From: Muricomes intestini
GTDB taxonomy: Bacteria; Bacillota; Clostridia; Lachnospirales; Lachnospiraceae
Direction of reading: 5' to 3'
Assembly (NCBI RefSeq): GCF_004346165.1
Contig: NZ_SLZZ01000001.1
Location: 124,001 to 188,000 of the forward strand
DNA: 64,000 nucleotides
Shown here piece by piece: positions 51,811 to 61,116 of this stretch. The notes beneath the pieces are model-generated. The model saw nothing but the letters and a program-made list of their open reading frames with translations. It did not search any database and had not been told where the DNA came from. How positions within the stretch are numbered: the first letter of the stretch is position 1; each line of letters opens with the position of its first letter. Both the position numbers and the translations under genes were made by a program.

Positions 51811-53862
51811 CTAAAATATTTCCTGCGCAGCAGTATATATACTTCCAATGTCCAGGATAATGCTGATATTGCCGTCACCGAGAACGGTACAGCCGCTGAT
51901 GCCGGAGTGTTTAATATTAAAGTTGTTAAGGTATGGTGGAAACGGTTTGACAACTACCTGCTGTTCTCCGATCAGCTGATCTACAAAAATGCAGTATGAT
52001 TTATCACTTGCCTCTACCCACATCATAATTCCGTCATCGATATCTGTGAAGCCTTCCTCCATATGAAACAAATCGCGGATGCGGACAATGGGGAAAAATT
52101 CATCCATACATTTTATAATTTCATGTCCTGAAGCATCCAAAATAATATCCTCATTTGTTGCCTTGAAGGATTGTCTTATGTTGGCGATAGGAATTGTGAA
52201 TATATTTCCTCCAATTGAAATTTCCATACCATCTACAATAGCAAGTGTCAGAGGGAGTTTTAAGGTTGTCTTGCTCCCTTTTCCTTCTTCGCTGGTAATG
52301 CTGACAACACCGCCGATTGCTTCTACGTTTTTGCGGACAACATCCAGGCCAACCCCTCTGCCTGAAAATTCGGTGACCTCAGAATTGGTGGAAAAACCGG
52401 GCAGCATAAGAAGAGACAAAATTTCCTTTTTGGAATACTCCTCCACAGGTTTAGTCAGCAGGCCATTTCGGCTTGCTTTTGCAAGAATTGCATCGGTATC
52501 CATACCTTTCCCATCATCCTCCACAGAAATAATAACTTCGCTTCCTGTATGCTTTGCGGAAAGGATAATCTCCGCCTGAGCTTCTTTTCCTGCCTCCAGA
52601 CGTTCCTCCACAGTATCCTCAATGCCGTGATCCATAGAGTTGCGGACAATGTGCATGATAGGATCTGAGATGCTGTCTACGATGGTTTTGTCAACTTCTG
52701 TGTCTTCCCCGATTATAGTCAGCCGTACATCCTTGTTAAGGGTCTTTTTCATGTCCCGGACAATACGGTTCATTTTCTGAAATACACTGGAAACCGGGAC
52801 AATCCGCAGAGACATTGCAATGTCCTGAAGGTCATCCGTCAACTTGCGGAGCTGGCGGGCCGATTTTAAGAAGTTATCCAGCTTTACATTTTGAAGGTCC
52901 GGGGAAGCAATCACCATGGATTCTGTAATAACAATTTCACCCACAACTGCCATCAGCTTATCCAGCTTGCTTAAGTTTACACTGATCAGACTCTGCTTTG
53001 TGTGAGAGGCCGGGGCAGAACCGCCGGCCAAAAGAGTAGAACCTGCCGGGGGAGTATGGTTTGTCTTGCCGGGCACGGCAGTTTCCGGGATACCCGCCTC
53101 CTCTTGCATATTACTCTGGTTGGAAATCAATTCATATGTGTGAATATTGCTGGTGCTTTTCAAAACCCTTATTGCACTTTGCGCATCTTTTTCTGAGGAG
53201 AATCCAAGAAGAAATCCGTTTTCCGCAATGGTCCCTACCGTACTGGAATTTGTCTCCACGTCCTCCGGAAAAAATTGAAACGTCAAATCCTTATCCTCCA
53301 GTGCTGTCACGAGCATAAAAGAGCGGAGATTCTCCATGCCGCAGTCCGGCTCAAAGAAAACCCGAAGCAGGTAAGGGGCATCCATTTTAAAGGAGCTTAC
53401 GTCAGGGGAGGCGGCTTTGGAAAGGGCAGCAGGAGAGCTGTCAGCATCTTTTTTCTGGATTCGTTTTAGAAAGCTGTTAATTTCATTTGTAAAATCTGTA
53501 ATGTCTGCGTCCAAGGGCTGATTATTTTCTACCCGTGTGATATCCTCCCCCAGTCTGTCCATGGATTTAAACATCAGATCGAAAAGCTCACTTTTTTGCT
53601 CCTCATCCAAAGTGTCCATACCGTTTTCACGTATGTAAAAGAAGAGGTCTTCAATATGATGGGCCACTTCCGTTAAAGACTGGTATTCCAGCATTGCAGA
53701 GGAACCCTTAATTGTATGCATACTTCTGAAAATCTCGTTCACATCATCTTCAGTAAAGCTGCCTGCTTTTTCGGCATTAATAAGCCTTTCATCCAACTGT
53801 TCCAAAAGGGAATTTGTCTCAAATAGGAAAGTTTCGAGCAGGCTGTCTGTTGTATTGTCCAT
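51811..53862 (-). CDS. cheA: Chemotaxis histidine kinase CheA
   Basis: 683 residues with all CheA parts: Hpt domain with MHTIKGSSAML (phosphorylated His about residue 50), a P2-like region, dimerisation helices with LRKLTDDLQDIAMSLRIVPVSSVFQKM, the ATPase with VRNSMDHGIE and VEDDGKGMD, GRGVGLDVV, and a CheW-like C-terminus. It phosphorylates CheY and CheB. A GCCGATAT box lies about 130 bases upstream on the minus strand. CheY and CheR are not in the window. Confidence 0.95.
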   Translation of the reverse strand: MDNTTDSLLETFLFETNSLLEQLDERLINAEKAGSFTEDDVNEIFRSMHTIKGSSAMLEYQSLTEVAHHIEDLFFYIRENGMDTLDEEQKSELFDLMFKSMDRLGEDITRVENNQPLDADITDFTNEINSFLKRIQKKDADSSPAALSKAASPDVSSFKMDAPYLLRVFFEPDCGMENLRSFMLVTALEDKDLTFQFFPEDVETNSSTVGTIAENGFLLGFSSEKDAQSAIRVLKSTSNIHTYELISNQSNMQEEAGIPETAVPGKTNHTPPAGSTLLAGGSAPASHTKQSLISVNLSKLDKLMAVVGEIVITESMVIASPDLQNVKLDNFLKSARQLRKLTDDLQDIAMSLRIVPVSSVFQKMNRIVRDMKKTLNKDVRLTIIGEDTEVDKTIVDSISDPIMHIVRNSMDHGIEDTVEERLEAGKEAQAEIILSAKHTGSEVIISVEDDGKGMDTDAILAKASRNGLLTKPVEEYSKKEILSLLMLPGFSTNSEVTEFSGRGVGLDVVRKNVEAIGGVVSITSEEGKGSKTTLKLPLTLAIVDGMEISIGGNIFTIPIANIRQSFKATNEDIILDASGHEIIKCMDEFFPIVRIRDLFHMEEGFTDIDDGIMMWVEASDKSYCIFVDQLIGEQQVVVKPFPPYLNNFNIKHSGISGCTVLGDGNISIILDIGSIYTAAQEIF

Positions 53863-53941
53863 AATTGCACCGCCTTATTTTATATTTGGTAAAAATATTG
53901 CAAAAGCAAGGGTATATGTGGTAATGTACTCTTAACATGTT

Positions 53942-53970
53942 TTGACAGTCAAAGAAAATGTCTCATTATA
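53942..53970 (+). promoter_or_regulatory. Sigma-A-like promoter candidate for the plus-strand flagellar genes
   Basis: TTGACA (53942-53947), 17 bases, then ATTATA (53965-53970). It would start about 60 bases before the ATG at 54038. The -35 is perfect; the -10 is one step off TATAAT. Confidence 0.45.
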
Positions 53971-53993
53971 CACATAAACCCACTATAAGTTAT

Positions 53994-54001
53994 ATATCGG
54001 C
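53994..54001 (-). promoter_or_regulatory. Sigma-28-like -10 box for cheA-cheW-cheB
   Basis: On the minus strand the bases read GCCGATAT, a perfect sigma-28 -10 element, about 130 bases before the cheA ATG. The -35 position reads TTAT rather than TAAA, so the promoter may be weak. Confidence 0.45.
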
Positions 54002-54037
54002 AAGGTAAACAAAAAAATAATCAGGGCAGGTGAAAAA

Positions 54038-55471
54038 ATGTCAAATGTTTTAAAAGTTACAACTCCCATGACTGGGTATGAAAATTCAAATCAGTTAAAA
54101 ACAAATCCTTTAAAAACGCCGGACCCGGCTATACAAGGACAGGTGAATCCTGAAAAAGTGGTAAAACCGGATGCCAGGAGTGATTCCGGGGCGGGGCAGG
54201 ATATGGGACTAAAGTTCCAGTATGAATCCAACTATGGGACTTTCATTCAGCAGATGAAAGAGGGCCCTAATCTGACTGAAGAATTTTCCCGGATATTTAT
54301 GAAGGGTACAGGAACCCTGGCAGAATCAGGACTGGAGGAGGGCTTTGCACAAAAGCTGACAGAATTTTTAAGGATGATTGAAGTTTCTCCCCAGGATGTG
54401 CCGGGACTGATTAAGAATCAGAGCAATGCAGCCGTCCGCTTCAGCGGAACTTTTTTTTCGCTTCTCAGGCAGGTGATGAATTCCGATTCCCCCCTGGAGC
54501 TTAAAGCTTCTATTCTCGACTTTATGAAACGGTACACAGATATGGCAGAGACACCACACCTCATGGAGAATATCCGTCAAACACTGAACAACATAAAAGG
54601 ACAGATGTACAGAGACTCGAGAGAACAGCTGGAGCAGCTGGAGGGACAGCTCCAATACGGCATGGGCAGCGGAGAAGTAAAGGAAAATATAGAAATAATC
54701 CGTGGGAAAATTCTGCCTTTTCTGAATCTCTACATAGCAAGGAGTCATGAAAGGGGAAGTATGAGAGATATGGCAGCCCTTCTGGCATCCTTTACTGCGC
54801 GCTGTGAAAACGGAATACCCGGCCGGGTTCTGGATTCTTTTGAACAGTTGATGAGGTATCCGGATATGCAGAGGTATTTTCAGGGCTTTGAGGCTTCTGC
54901 TCTGCTGCAGATTCTGGCGAATACTGAGTTTGAAAAGGCATCAAAAGAGAATCAGTGGATGAACCGGTTTGCGGAGCTTATCAAATCCGGCATGGCGGGG
55001 GAGGCGGGGAGCAGTCAAAAGGCAGCTTTTGAAAATATGATGCAGTCTATTTTGCTTAACGAAAGTGTATACATGCCGGTGCTCCACATGATGCTCCCGA
55101 TGCAGGTGGGAGAGCGTCTGATGTTTGCGGAGATGTGGATAGATCCGGATGCGGAGGGACAGAGTGAGGAGAAGAAACCGGGAACAGGAAAAAGAACGGT
55201 GCAGGGACTTATAAAATTTGACATCCGCGAGCTGGGTTTCTTTGATATGTATTTTGTCTATCAGGGCGGCAATATCAGAATGCAGCTGAACTGTCCGGAG
55301 AAGCTGGAAGACAGAAGCCGCACTATTAAGGAAGATATTGCAAAAATCATGTCAGAAAACGGGATAAGGACGGAAGAACTGTTTGTGGAAACGGGACAGG
55401 AATCTATCACTGTATCCGATGCATTTCCCAAAATATTTGAAAGGAAGAATTCGGTCAATGTCAGAATTTAA
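54038..55471 (+). CDS. FliK-C-terminal-like protein (YlqG-like position)
   Basis: 477 residues, mostly helical. The C-terminal 90 residues, from LIKFDIRELGFFDMYFVYQGGNIRMQLNCPEKL, have the LG-x-hydrophobic strand pattern of flagellar hook-length control C-terminal domains. It lies directly before an FlhB-C-like gene, as ylqG precedes ylqH in Bacillus. A function in flagellar export control is inferred from order; the N-terminal part has no family I recognise. CAGGTGAAAAA precedes the ATG. Confidence 0.6.
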   Translation: MSNVLKVTTPMTGYENSNQLKTNPLKTPDPAIQGQVNPEKVVKPDARSDSGAGQDMGLKFQYESNYGTFIQQMKEGPNLTEEFSRIFMKGTGTLAESGLEEGFAQKLTEFLRMIEVSPQDVPGLIKNQSNAAVRFSGTFFSLLRQVMNSDSPLELKASILDFMKRYTDMAETPHLMENIRQTLNNIKGQMYRDSREQLEQLEGQLQYGMGSGEVKENIEIIRGKILPFLNLYIARSHERGSMRDMAALLASFTARCENGIPGRVLDSFEQLMRYPDMQRYFQGFEASALLQILANTEFEKASKENQWMNRFAELIKSGMAGEAGSSQKAAFENMMQSILLNESVYMPVLHMMLPMQVGERLMFAEMWIDPDAEGQSEEKKPGTGKRTVQGLIKFDIRELGFFDMYFVYQGGNIRMQLNCPEKLEDRSRTIKEDIAKIMSENGIRTEELFVETGQESITVSDAFPKIFERKNSVNVRI

Positions 55472-55751
55472 AGAACTACTCAATCAGAAAGCAGTTGCGC
55501 TGACTTATAATGAACACCGGCAGGCAGCTCCGGTTATCGTTGCATCGGGAATGGGGTATATGGCAGAGAAAATAATCGAAGCAGCAGAGGAAAATGGAGT
55601 TCCTGTCTATGAAGACAATTCACTGGCTACTATGCTCACCCAGCTGGAGTTGGGCACAGAAGTGCCGGAAGAACTATATCAGGCAATTGTGGATATTTAT
55701 ATGTATTTTCTGGACTATGTCCCTGAGAAAAAAGACCAACCGAAAGGATAA
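55458..55751 (+). CDS. FlhB C-terminal-like export switch protein (YlqH-like)
   Basis: 97 residues. KAVALTYNEHRQAAPVIVASGMGYMAEKIIEAAEENGVPVYEDNSLATMLTQLELGTEVPEELYQAIVDIYMYFL matches the cytoplasmic C-terminal domain of FlhB/EscU, without the membrane domain and without the NPTH self-cleavage site (AAPVIVAS instead). It starts within the end of the previous gene (14-base overlap). It may regulate substrate choice of the flagellar export system. Confidence 0.85.
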   Translation: MSEFKELLNQKAVALTYNEHRQAAPVIVASGMGYMAEKIIEAAEENGVPVYEDNSLATMLTQLELGTEVPEELYQAIVDIYMYFLDYVPEKKDQPKG

Positions 55752-55760
55752 AATAAACGA

Positions 55761-55805
55761 AAAAAGGACTGTTTTACCAGAGTTGTTTGGGTACAGTCTT
55801 TTTTT
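55761..55805 (+). terminator. Terminator after the FlhB-like gene
   Basis: AAAAAGGACTGT pairs with ACAGTCTTTTTT (one mismatch) around a 20-base loop, ending in a T-run. It separates this pair from the GGDEF-EAL gene. Confidence 0.7.
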
Positions 55806-55873
55806 GTTAATGTAAAATCTCAGCAGGTTACTCGCCGTTCGATTGCTTTTCTTTGCAAAATATAACCCAATGC

Positions 55874-55879
55874 TATAAT
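55874..55879 (+). promoter_or_regulatory. Perfect -10 box upstream of the GGDEF-EAL gene
   Basis: TATAAT lies about 175 bases before the chosen start at 56056, with TTTGCA 16 bases upstream as a poor -35 box. The long AT-rich leader holds no GEMM-type c-di-GMP riboswitch that I can recognise. Confidence 0.4.
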
Positions 55880-56055
55880 TTATGCTTGATTATCAAAACA
55901 ATATGTAGTAGAATTTGTTAAGGATGAAAAATGTTATCGGATTTTTTCAGCAAAAAGAAATTGATAAATACAATGTTATTTAATAATGGAATCACACAAG
56001 AATGAAATTCTGGAAGGAAATCACACAGCGGATATATAAAGGAGTACGGAGAAAT

Positions 56056-57684
56056 ATGGAAAATGACTTTAGCGAGGCCTTGCTCTCAGCTCTGGATGAA
56101 GGAAATGACATTATATATCTTTCTGATCCCGAAAATTATAAACTATATTATCTGAACAAAAAAGCTAAAAGTGCCCTGGGGAATCCGCCCAGGATCCAGT
56201 GGTTTGAGAAGCTCTGTTATCAGGTGCTGTATGGCAATGAAGGTCCATGTGATTTTTGCCCCTGCCGTATGTTTACAGATCAGACCCATGAATGGCAATG
56301 TTTTAATAAGAAGATGGAAAAATATCTCAGGGGCAAAAGTATAGCAGCCGAGAGCGAGGGGCAAATATTTCACCTAGGGATTGCGGCTGATGTTACAGAA
56401 CAGATGGAGTTGGAGAATAGGATCAATTATCTGAGCAAGGTAGATGAACTTACAGAGGCGGGAAACCGCAAAAGTTATTTAAACAGGCTGGCTCAGATGG
56501 ATGAGCAGAAGTTCGGCGGGTTTGGAATTCTTGTGGCAGATATAGACAGGCTGCGTATTGTCAACGATGCATATGGACGCCAGTGGGGAGACTTTATATT
56601 AATCCATACGGCCGAGGTCCTCAAGTCCATATTTGAGGATGAGGTTTACCGCATAGGTGAAGATGAATTTATAGCTCTCGGAAAGGATATGGATGAAGCT
56701 GCATTTGAGAGTGTTGTAAATGAGCTTACAGAACGGGCCAAATGGGATGAGCAGTTCCAGGTATCTATGGGTGCAAGCTATTATGACGGAGAAAGGGATA
56801 TTGAATATCATATTTCTGCCGCAAATGAGAAAATGAATCTTGCAAAGCTGTACCATTACAGTGAGAGAGAGGAGCTGGCCGCGGAAAGAACACCGGCTGA
56901 AAACAGAGGAAAATATCAGGTCGTTCTGTCGGAGAGGCTGAAAGCCGAGATTCAGGATGAACGGTTTCAACTTTACCTACAGCCACAGATCAACCTGAAG
57001 ACAGGGAAGATGGGGGGAGCAGAAGCCCTGGTGAGGTATATAGATGAAAAAGGCAATATTGTTTATCCGAATGCTTTTATCGATAAGTATGAGTCAGAAG
57101 GATTGATTCGACATATTGATATGTATATGTTGGAGAGTGTATGCCGTCTCCTTACAAAATGGCAGGTATCCGGTACACAGGAGATAAGTGTTTCCGTGAA
57201 CTTTTCCCGCGTTACGCTGGCTGAAGAGGATATTGTGAAGAAAATGAGGGCAATCTGTGATAAGCACAAAGTGCCGCCCTGCATGGTAACCATAGAAATC
57301 ACGGAAAACGTAGGAGTGTTGGGCCGCCGTGAACTGGAGCGGCTGCTGGTATCCCTCCAGAGAGCAGGATTTTCAATATCCTTAGATGACTTTGGCTCCA
57401 GGTATTCGGATCTGGCAATTCTATCAATTGCAGATTTTGACGAGATTAAGTTGGATAAAAGTCTTGTTGATAAAATAGAAAGTAAAGGAAAGTCCAGAAC
57501 TATTGCAGAATATATACTGCATATGTGTATGGATCTGGAGCTGACACATACGGTAGCAGAAGGAATTGAAACAGTTCCCCAGAGAGAAATATTTAAACAG
57601 TACGGGTGCGAGTTCGGACAGGGGTATTTGTTTGACAGGCCAATGCCTGTAGAAGACTTTGAAAGAAAATATATAATGTTTTAA
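56056..57684 (+). CDS. PAS-like/GGDEF/EAL protein, degenerate GGDEF with intact EAL
   Basis: 542 residues. ATG 56056 was chosen for GGAG just upstream; ATG 56002 has no good site. The N-terminal part is PAS-like with a CDFCPC cluster (Cys residues around 70-76). The GGDEF domain carries GEDEF and lacks the usual LTGLPNR (LTEAGNRKSYLNRL), so it may be inactive or bind GTP. The EAL domain keeps EALVR, the NFS asparagine, DDFGSRYSDL, KLDKSLV and AEGIET, so c-di-GMP hydrolysis is likely. It lies in the flagellar region and may tie motility to c-di-GMP. Confidence 0.88.
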   Translation: MENDFSEALLSALDEGNDIIYLSDPENYKLYYLNKKAKSALGNPPRIQWFEKLCYQVLYGNEGPCDFCPCRMFTDQTHEWQCFNKKMEKYLRGKSIAAESEGQIFHLGIAADVTEQMELENRINYLSKVDELTEAGNRKSYLNRLAQMDEQKFGGFGILVADIDRLRIVNDAYGRQWGDFILIHTAEVLKSIFEDEVYRIGEDEFIALGKDMDEAAFESVVNELTERAKWDEQFQVSMGASYYDGERDIEYHISAANEKMNLAKLYHYSEREELAAERTPAENRGKYQVVLSERLKAEIQDERFQLYLQPQINLKTGKMGGAEALVRYIDEKGNIVYPNAFIDKYESEGLIRHIDMYMLESVCRLLTKWQVSGTQEISVSVNFSRVTLAEEDIVKKMRAICDKHKVPPCMVTIEITENVGVLGRRELERLLVSLQRAGFSISLDDFGSRYSDLAILSIADFDEIKLDKSLVDKIESKGKSRTIAEYILHMCMDLELTHTVAEGIETVPQREIFKQYGCEFGQGYLFDRPMPVEDFERKYIMF

Positions 57685-57763
57685 TTTTTTTTGGCCAGGG
57701 GTGTCGAAAAGCGTCAGGTTATGTTTTAAATTGAAGAAAAAAGTGGAAAGAAGGGGGAATAAT

Positions 57764-58159
57764 ATGTCAGGCATCAACGGATTTTGGGGAAATTCTATTT
57801 CCATGGTGGAGAAATCCCTGGATTATTTGTGGGAAAAGCAGCAGGCTATATCCAATAACATTGCAAACGCAGAAACTCCGGGATATAAGTCAAAGTATGT
57901 GACTTTTGAAGAAAATTACAGGAGCAGGCTTCAGGATGCGATGAAGGCAAAGAACCCGTCACAGGTTCAAAAGGCTATTTCGGGGGCCAGAACAACTGTC
58001 CGGGAATCGGCAGAGGAAACAGCCAGACTTGATGGCAACAATGTGAATGCAGATGTGCAGCTGATAGAGATGAGCAGGACTGCGCTGCAGTATCAGTATG
58101 GGCTGAGCTCAATAAACAGTGATATAGCAAGACTTAGTACTGCAATCAAGGGACAGTAG
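57764..58159 (+). CDS. flgB: Flagellar basal-body rod protein FlgB
   Basis: 131 residues. KQQAISNNIANAETPGYKSKYVTFEE at the N-terminus and NNVNADVQLIEMSRTALQYQYGLSSINSDIARLSTAI at the C-terminus are the rod-protein signatures of FlgB. ATG 57764 follows AAGGGGG. It forms the proximal rod. Unusually, fliE follows it with only 10 bases between, where flgC is expected. Confidence 0.92.
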   Translation: MSGINGFWGNSISMVEKSLDYLWEKQQAISNNIANAETPGYKSKYVTFEENYRSRLQDAMKAKNPSQVQKAISGARTTVRESAEETARLDGNNVNADVQLIEMSRTALQYQYGLSSINSDIARLSTAIKGQ

Positions 58160-58169
58160 GAGGCAGAAG

Positions 58170-58472
58170 ATGGACACAGGATTTATAACACCCATACAGT
58201 TATGGGGCAATCTTCCGGAGACAGTAAAAGCCAGTCAGACAGAAGAAAGCAATGGCATGTTTAAAAGTATTTTTGAAAATGCCGTGAACGATGTAACTGA
58301 TACACAGAAAACTTTGGAGCAGCAGCAGTATCTGTTATCGACCGGACAGATTGATGATGTACACAGTGTGTCAATTGCGGCATCGGAAGCACAACTGTCC
58401 GTAGACATGCTGGTTCAGCTGAGAAATAAAGCGATTGAATCTTACAATGAACTGATGAGAATTAGCTTGTAG
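58170..58472 (+). CDS. fliE: Flagellar hook-basal body protein FliE
   Basis: 100 residues. FENAVNDVTDTQKTLEQQQYLLSTGQIDDVHSVSIAASEAQLSVDMLVQLRNKAIESYNELMRISL is the full FliE family pattern, including the conserved end. It joins the MS ring to the rod. AGGAGG lies 9 bases before the ATG. Confidence 0.92.
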   Translation: MDTGFITPIQLWGNLPETVKASQTEESNGMFKSIFENAVNDVTDTQKTLEQQQYLLSTGQIDDVHSVSIAASEAQLSVDMLVQLRNKAIESYNELMRISL

Positions 58473-58490
58473 GTAATAAAAAGATAAAGG

Positions 58491-60113
58491 ATGTTGGCTG
58501 AAGGCATGGAAAAAATAAAACTAAAAGTGGAAGATGTAAAACAATTTTTAGACAGATATAGCACCAGGACAAAGGTTTTGGCTGCAGGGAGTGCGGTTGT
58601 TCTTCTGATAGGGGCCATAATTATAGCTCTGGTTTTAAACCATAAGGAGTATATAGTGCTGTTTTCAGGTATTACTCCGGAGGAAGAAACTCAGATTGTC
58701 GGCAAACTTCAGGAGGCGGGGATAGAGTATCAGTATAAAGATAACGGTGATATTCTTGTCCCGGAGAATGTAGCAGATCAAACCAGAGCAGACCTCGCCT
58801 ATGAAGGATACCCGAAAAGTGGATTTACATATGATGTCTTTACTGAACATGCAGGCGGAATGACCACCGATACAGAAAAGCAGACATATAAGCTCTATGA
58901 TTTGCAGAACCGTATCGGCGCTACAATCCGTCTTTTTGATGGAGTAAAAGATGCAAAGGTAACAATAGCCCTGGAAGATGAAGAGAAGTACGTTCTGTCG
59001 GACAAAGATGATGAAACATCTGCGGCGACTGCTTCTGTTGTTGTCACTATGAAAGATGACGGGTCTCCTTCAGAAAAACAGGCTTTGGCAATACAGAGGC
59101 TGGTTGCCGGAAGCGTGCCGGGTATGCAGATGGAAAATGTATCTGTCTTTGACGGAAATGGAATCGAGATCTCGGTGGACTCCGATAAGACAGGAACCTC
59201 CGGTGATGCGGGGGAGGAAATCGCCCAGTTAATTGAGACGCAGATTTCGAAAAAGGTTATCAATGTTCTGGGTCCTTTTTTTGGAAATAATAATATACGG
59301 GTCTCAGCCCGCGGCAAGGTTAATATGGAGAAAGTAGTCCGTGAGACAACCACTTATAATACTCCGGAGAAGATAGATGAAAAGGACAAGACAGGTATTG
59401 TATCGAGTGAAAGTTCCGATACAAGTACAACGGATACAGGAGGAACCACCGGAGGTACAGCGGGGACAGAGACTAATTCTGACGTCACTGAGTACAATGC
59501 AAATGAGGGTACAGAAGGCGGCAATGTGGTTGACGAGAGCAGAACCAGGGATTACCTTGTGAATCAGATCAAAGAACAGGGTGCATTAGATCCGGGGGTC
59601 TTGGAAGATCTGACGGTATCTGTTGCTGTTAACGGCGATTCCCGCAGCAATATCAGCATGAATCAGCTGATAGATCTTGTAGGGAATGCAACGGGAATTG
59701 CGGCGGCAGACCGAAAAGAAAAGATTACAATTGTGAATTCTCCGTTCTATGAGCCCAAAAAAGCAGATGCCCATGAGACAGCCATGACAGATATTACAGA
59801 TGCAATGACAGAGTACCTTCCGATTATCGCAGTGGCAGCACTTATTGCAGTTGTTATTATCTTGATTACTACAATTTTACTGAGAAGAAGGAGAAAGAAG
59901 AAAGATTCTGAGCAAGAGGAAGAAGAACTCGAAGAGTTTCTTATTCCTGAAGAAACTGTAAAGCCGGAGGTTCTGCACGCACAAGGTGAAAAGAACAGAG
60001 AACTGAGAGAAAACGTGAGGGAATTTGCAGATAATAATCCGGAGATTTCTGCACAAATGATTAGAACCTGGTTGAATGGAGGAAATCAAGATGGAAGTAA
60101 GTCGGCTGAGTAA
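58491..60113 (+). CDS. fliF: Flagellar MS-ring protein FliF
   Basis: 540 residues. Two transmembrane helices (about residues 31-50 and 445-470) flank the periplasmic ring domains; YEGYPKSGFTYDVF and the acidic, Ser/Thr/Gly-rich insertion at about 300-350 are typical of FliF. The tail DNNPEISAQMIRTWLN binds FliG. The start is uncertain: ATG 58491 or ATG 58506 are both preceded by weak sites. It makes the membrane ring of the motor. Confidence 0.93.
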   Translation: MLAEGMEKIKLKVEDVKQFLDRYSTRTKVLAAGSAVVLLIGAIIIALVLNHKEYIVLFSGITPEEETQIVGKLQEAGIEYQYKDNGDILVPENVADQTRADLAYEGYPKSGFTYDVFTEHAGGMTTDTEKQTYKLYDLQNRIGATIRLFDGVKDAKVTIALEDEEKYVLSDKDDETSAATASVVVTMKDDGSPSEKQALAIQRLVAGSVPGMQMENVSVFDGNGIEISVDSDKTGTSGDAGEEIAQLIETQISKKVINVLGPFFGNNNIRVSARGKVNMEKVVRETTTYNTPEKIDEKDKTGIVSSESSDTSTTDTGGTTGGTAGTETNSDVTEYNANEGTEGGNVVDESRTRDYLVNQIKEQGALDPGVLEDLTVSVAVNGDSRSNISMNQLIDLVGNATGIAAADRKEKITIVNSPFYEPKKADAHETAMTDITDAMTEYLPIIAVAALIAVVIILITTILLRRRRKKKDSEQEEEELEEFLIPEETVKPEVLHAQGEKNRELRENVREFADNNPEISAQMIRTWLNGGNQDGSKSAE

Positions 60114-61116
60114 AACTCCGAAATTGACACCCGGGCAGAAGGCGGCGGCAGTTATAGCAGCCCTGGGGGCAGACAAAGCATCCAAGGTATATAAGTATCT
60201 GACGGAAGAAGAAGTGGAGCAGCTTACTTTAGAGGTGGCAAAGCTGGGCCATCTGGAAGCGGAACAGACCGAGAGTATTTTAGATGATTTTTATAAGACC
60301 TGTCTGACTCAGAAGGTTGTGACGGACGGCGGACTGGAATATGCAAGAGCTGTACTTGAAAAAACCTATGGAGAGTCTGTGGCCAACGAACTTCTTCGGA
60401 AAGTCACTAAATATATGAAGAACCGTCCTTTTGACTTCATTTCAAAGACAGATACGAAGAATTTATTTTCTCTGCTTCAGCATGAAAGGCCTCAGACCAT
60501 TGCACTGGTACTGTCCTACTTGGATTCTTCACAGGCAGCTGAACTAATTGCAGAGCTTTCTGAGGATATGAGACTGAAGGTAGTAGAGAGCATTGCCAGA
60601 ATGGAAAGCGCCTCGCCTGAGGCAATTAAGATTGTAGAGACACAGCTGGCCAAGAAATTTGACAATATTCTCACAACAGACTTTACCAGCATCGGTGGTG
60701 TGGACTATATTGCAGATGTCATGAACCGTATGGACAGAAGCAATGAAAAATATATTTTTGACGAGATGGGAAAAGACGATCCGGAACTGGCCGAGACAAT
60801 CCGCAAAAAGATGTTTGTATTCGAGGATATTCTCACTATGGATGACCGCGCAATCCAGCGGTTTATGCGTGAATGCGATATGAAGGATATTGTATATGCC
60901 CTGAAGAATGCCAGTGAAGAGATGCTCAGCCTGTTTTATTCTAATATGTCAAGCCGTATGGCAGACACAGTGCGGTCTGATTTGGAGGTTACGGTCAATG
61001 TACGTCTGCGTGACGTAGAAGAAGCACAGCAGCGGATTGTCGAAATTATCAGAAAGCTTGATGAGGAAGGCGAGCTCGTGATTGGCAAAGGCGGAAAGGA
61101 TGAAATCATTGTATAG
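60091..61116 (+). CDS. fliG: Flagellar motor switch protein FliG
   Basis: 341 residues. KLTPGQKAAAVIAALGADKASKVYKYLTEEEVEQL, EHPQTIA-like ERPQTIALVLSYLDSSQAAELIAEL and the C-terminal FEDILTMDDRAIQRFMRECDMKDIVYALKNASEEML cover the N, middle and C domains. ATG 60091 follows GGAGG inside the end of fliF (23-base overlap). It carries torque residues in the C ring. Confidence 0.95.
   Translation: MEVSRLSKTPKLTPGQKAAAVIAALGADKASKVYKYLTEEEVEQLTLEVAKLGHLEAEQTESILDDFYKTCLTQKVVTDGGLEYARAVLEKTYGESVANELLRKVTKYMKNRPFDFISKTDTKNLFSLLQHERPQTIALVLSYLDSSQAAELIAELSEDMRLKVVESIARMESASPEAIKIVETQLAKKFDNILTTDFTSIGGVDYIADVMNRMDRSNEKYIFDEMGKDDPELAETIRKKMFVFEDILTMDDRAIQRFMRECDMKDIVYALKNASEEMLSLFYSNMSSRMADTVRSDLEVTVNVRLRDVEEAQQRIVEIIRKLDEEGELVIGKGGKDEIIV

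Noticed and set aside
55880-56055. c-di-GMP riboswitch before the GGDEF-EAL gene
   Set aside because: The leader lacks the GEMM core and tetraloop-receptor bases; it is plain AT-rich sequence.
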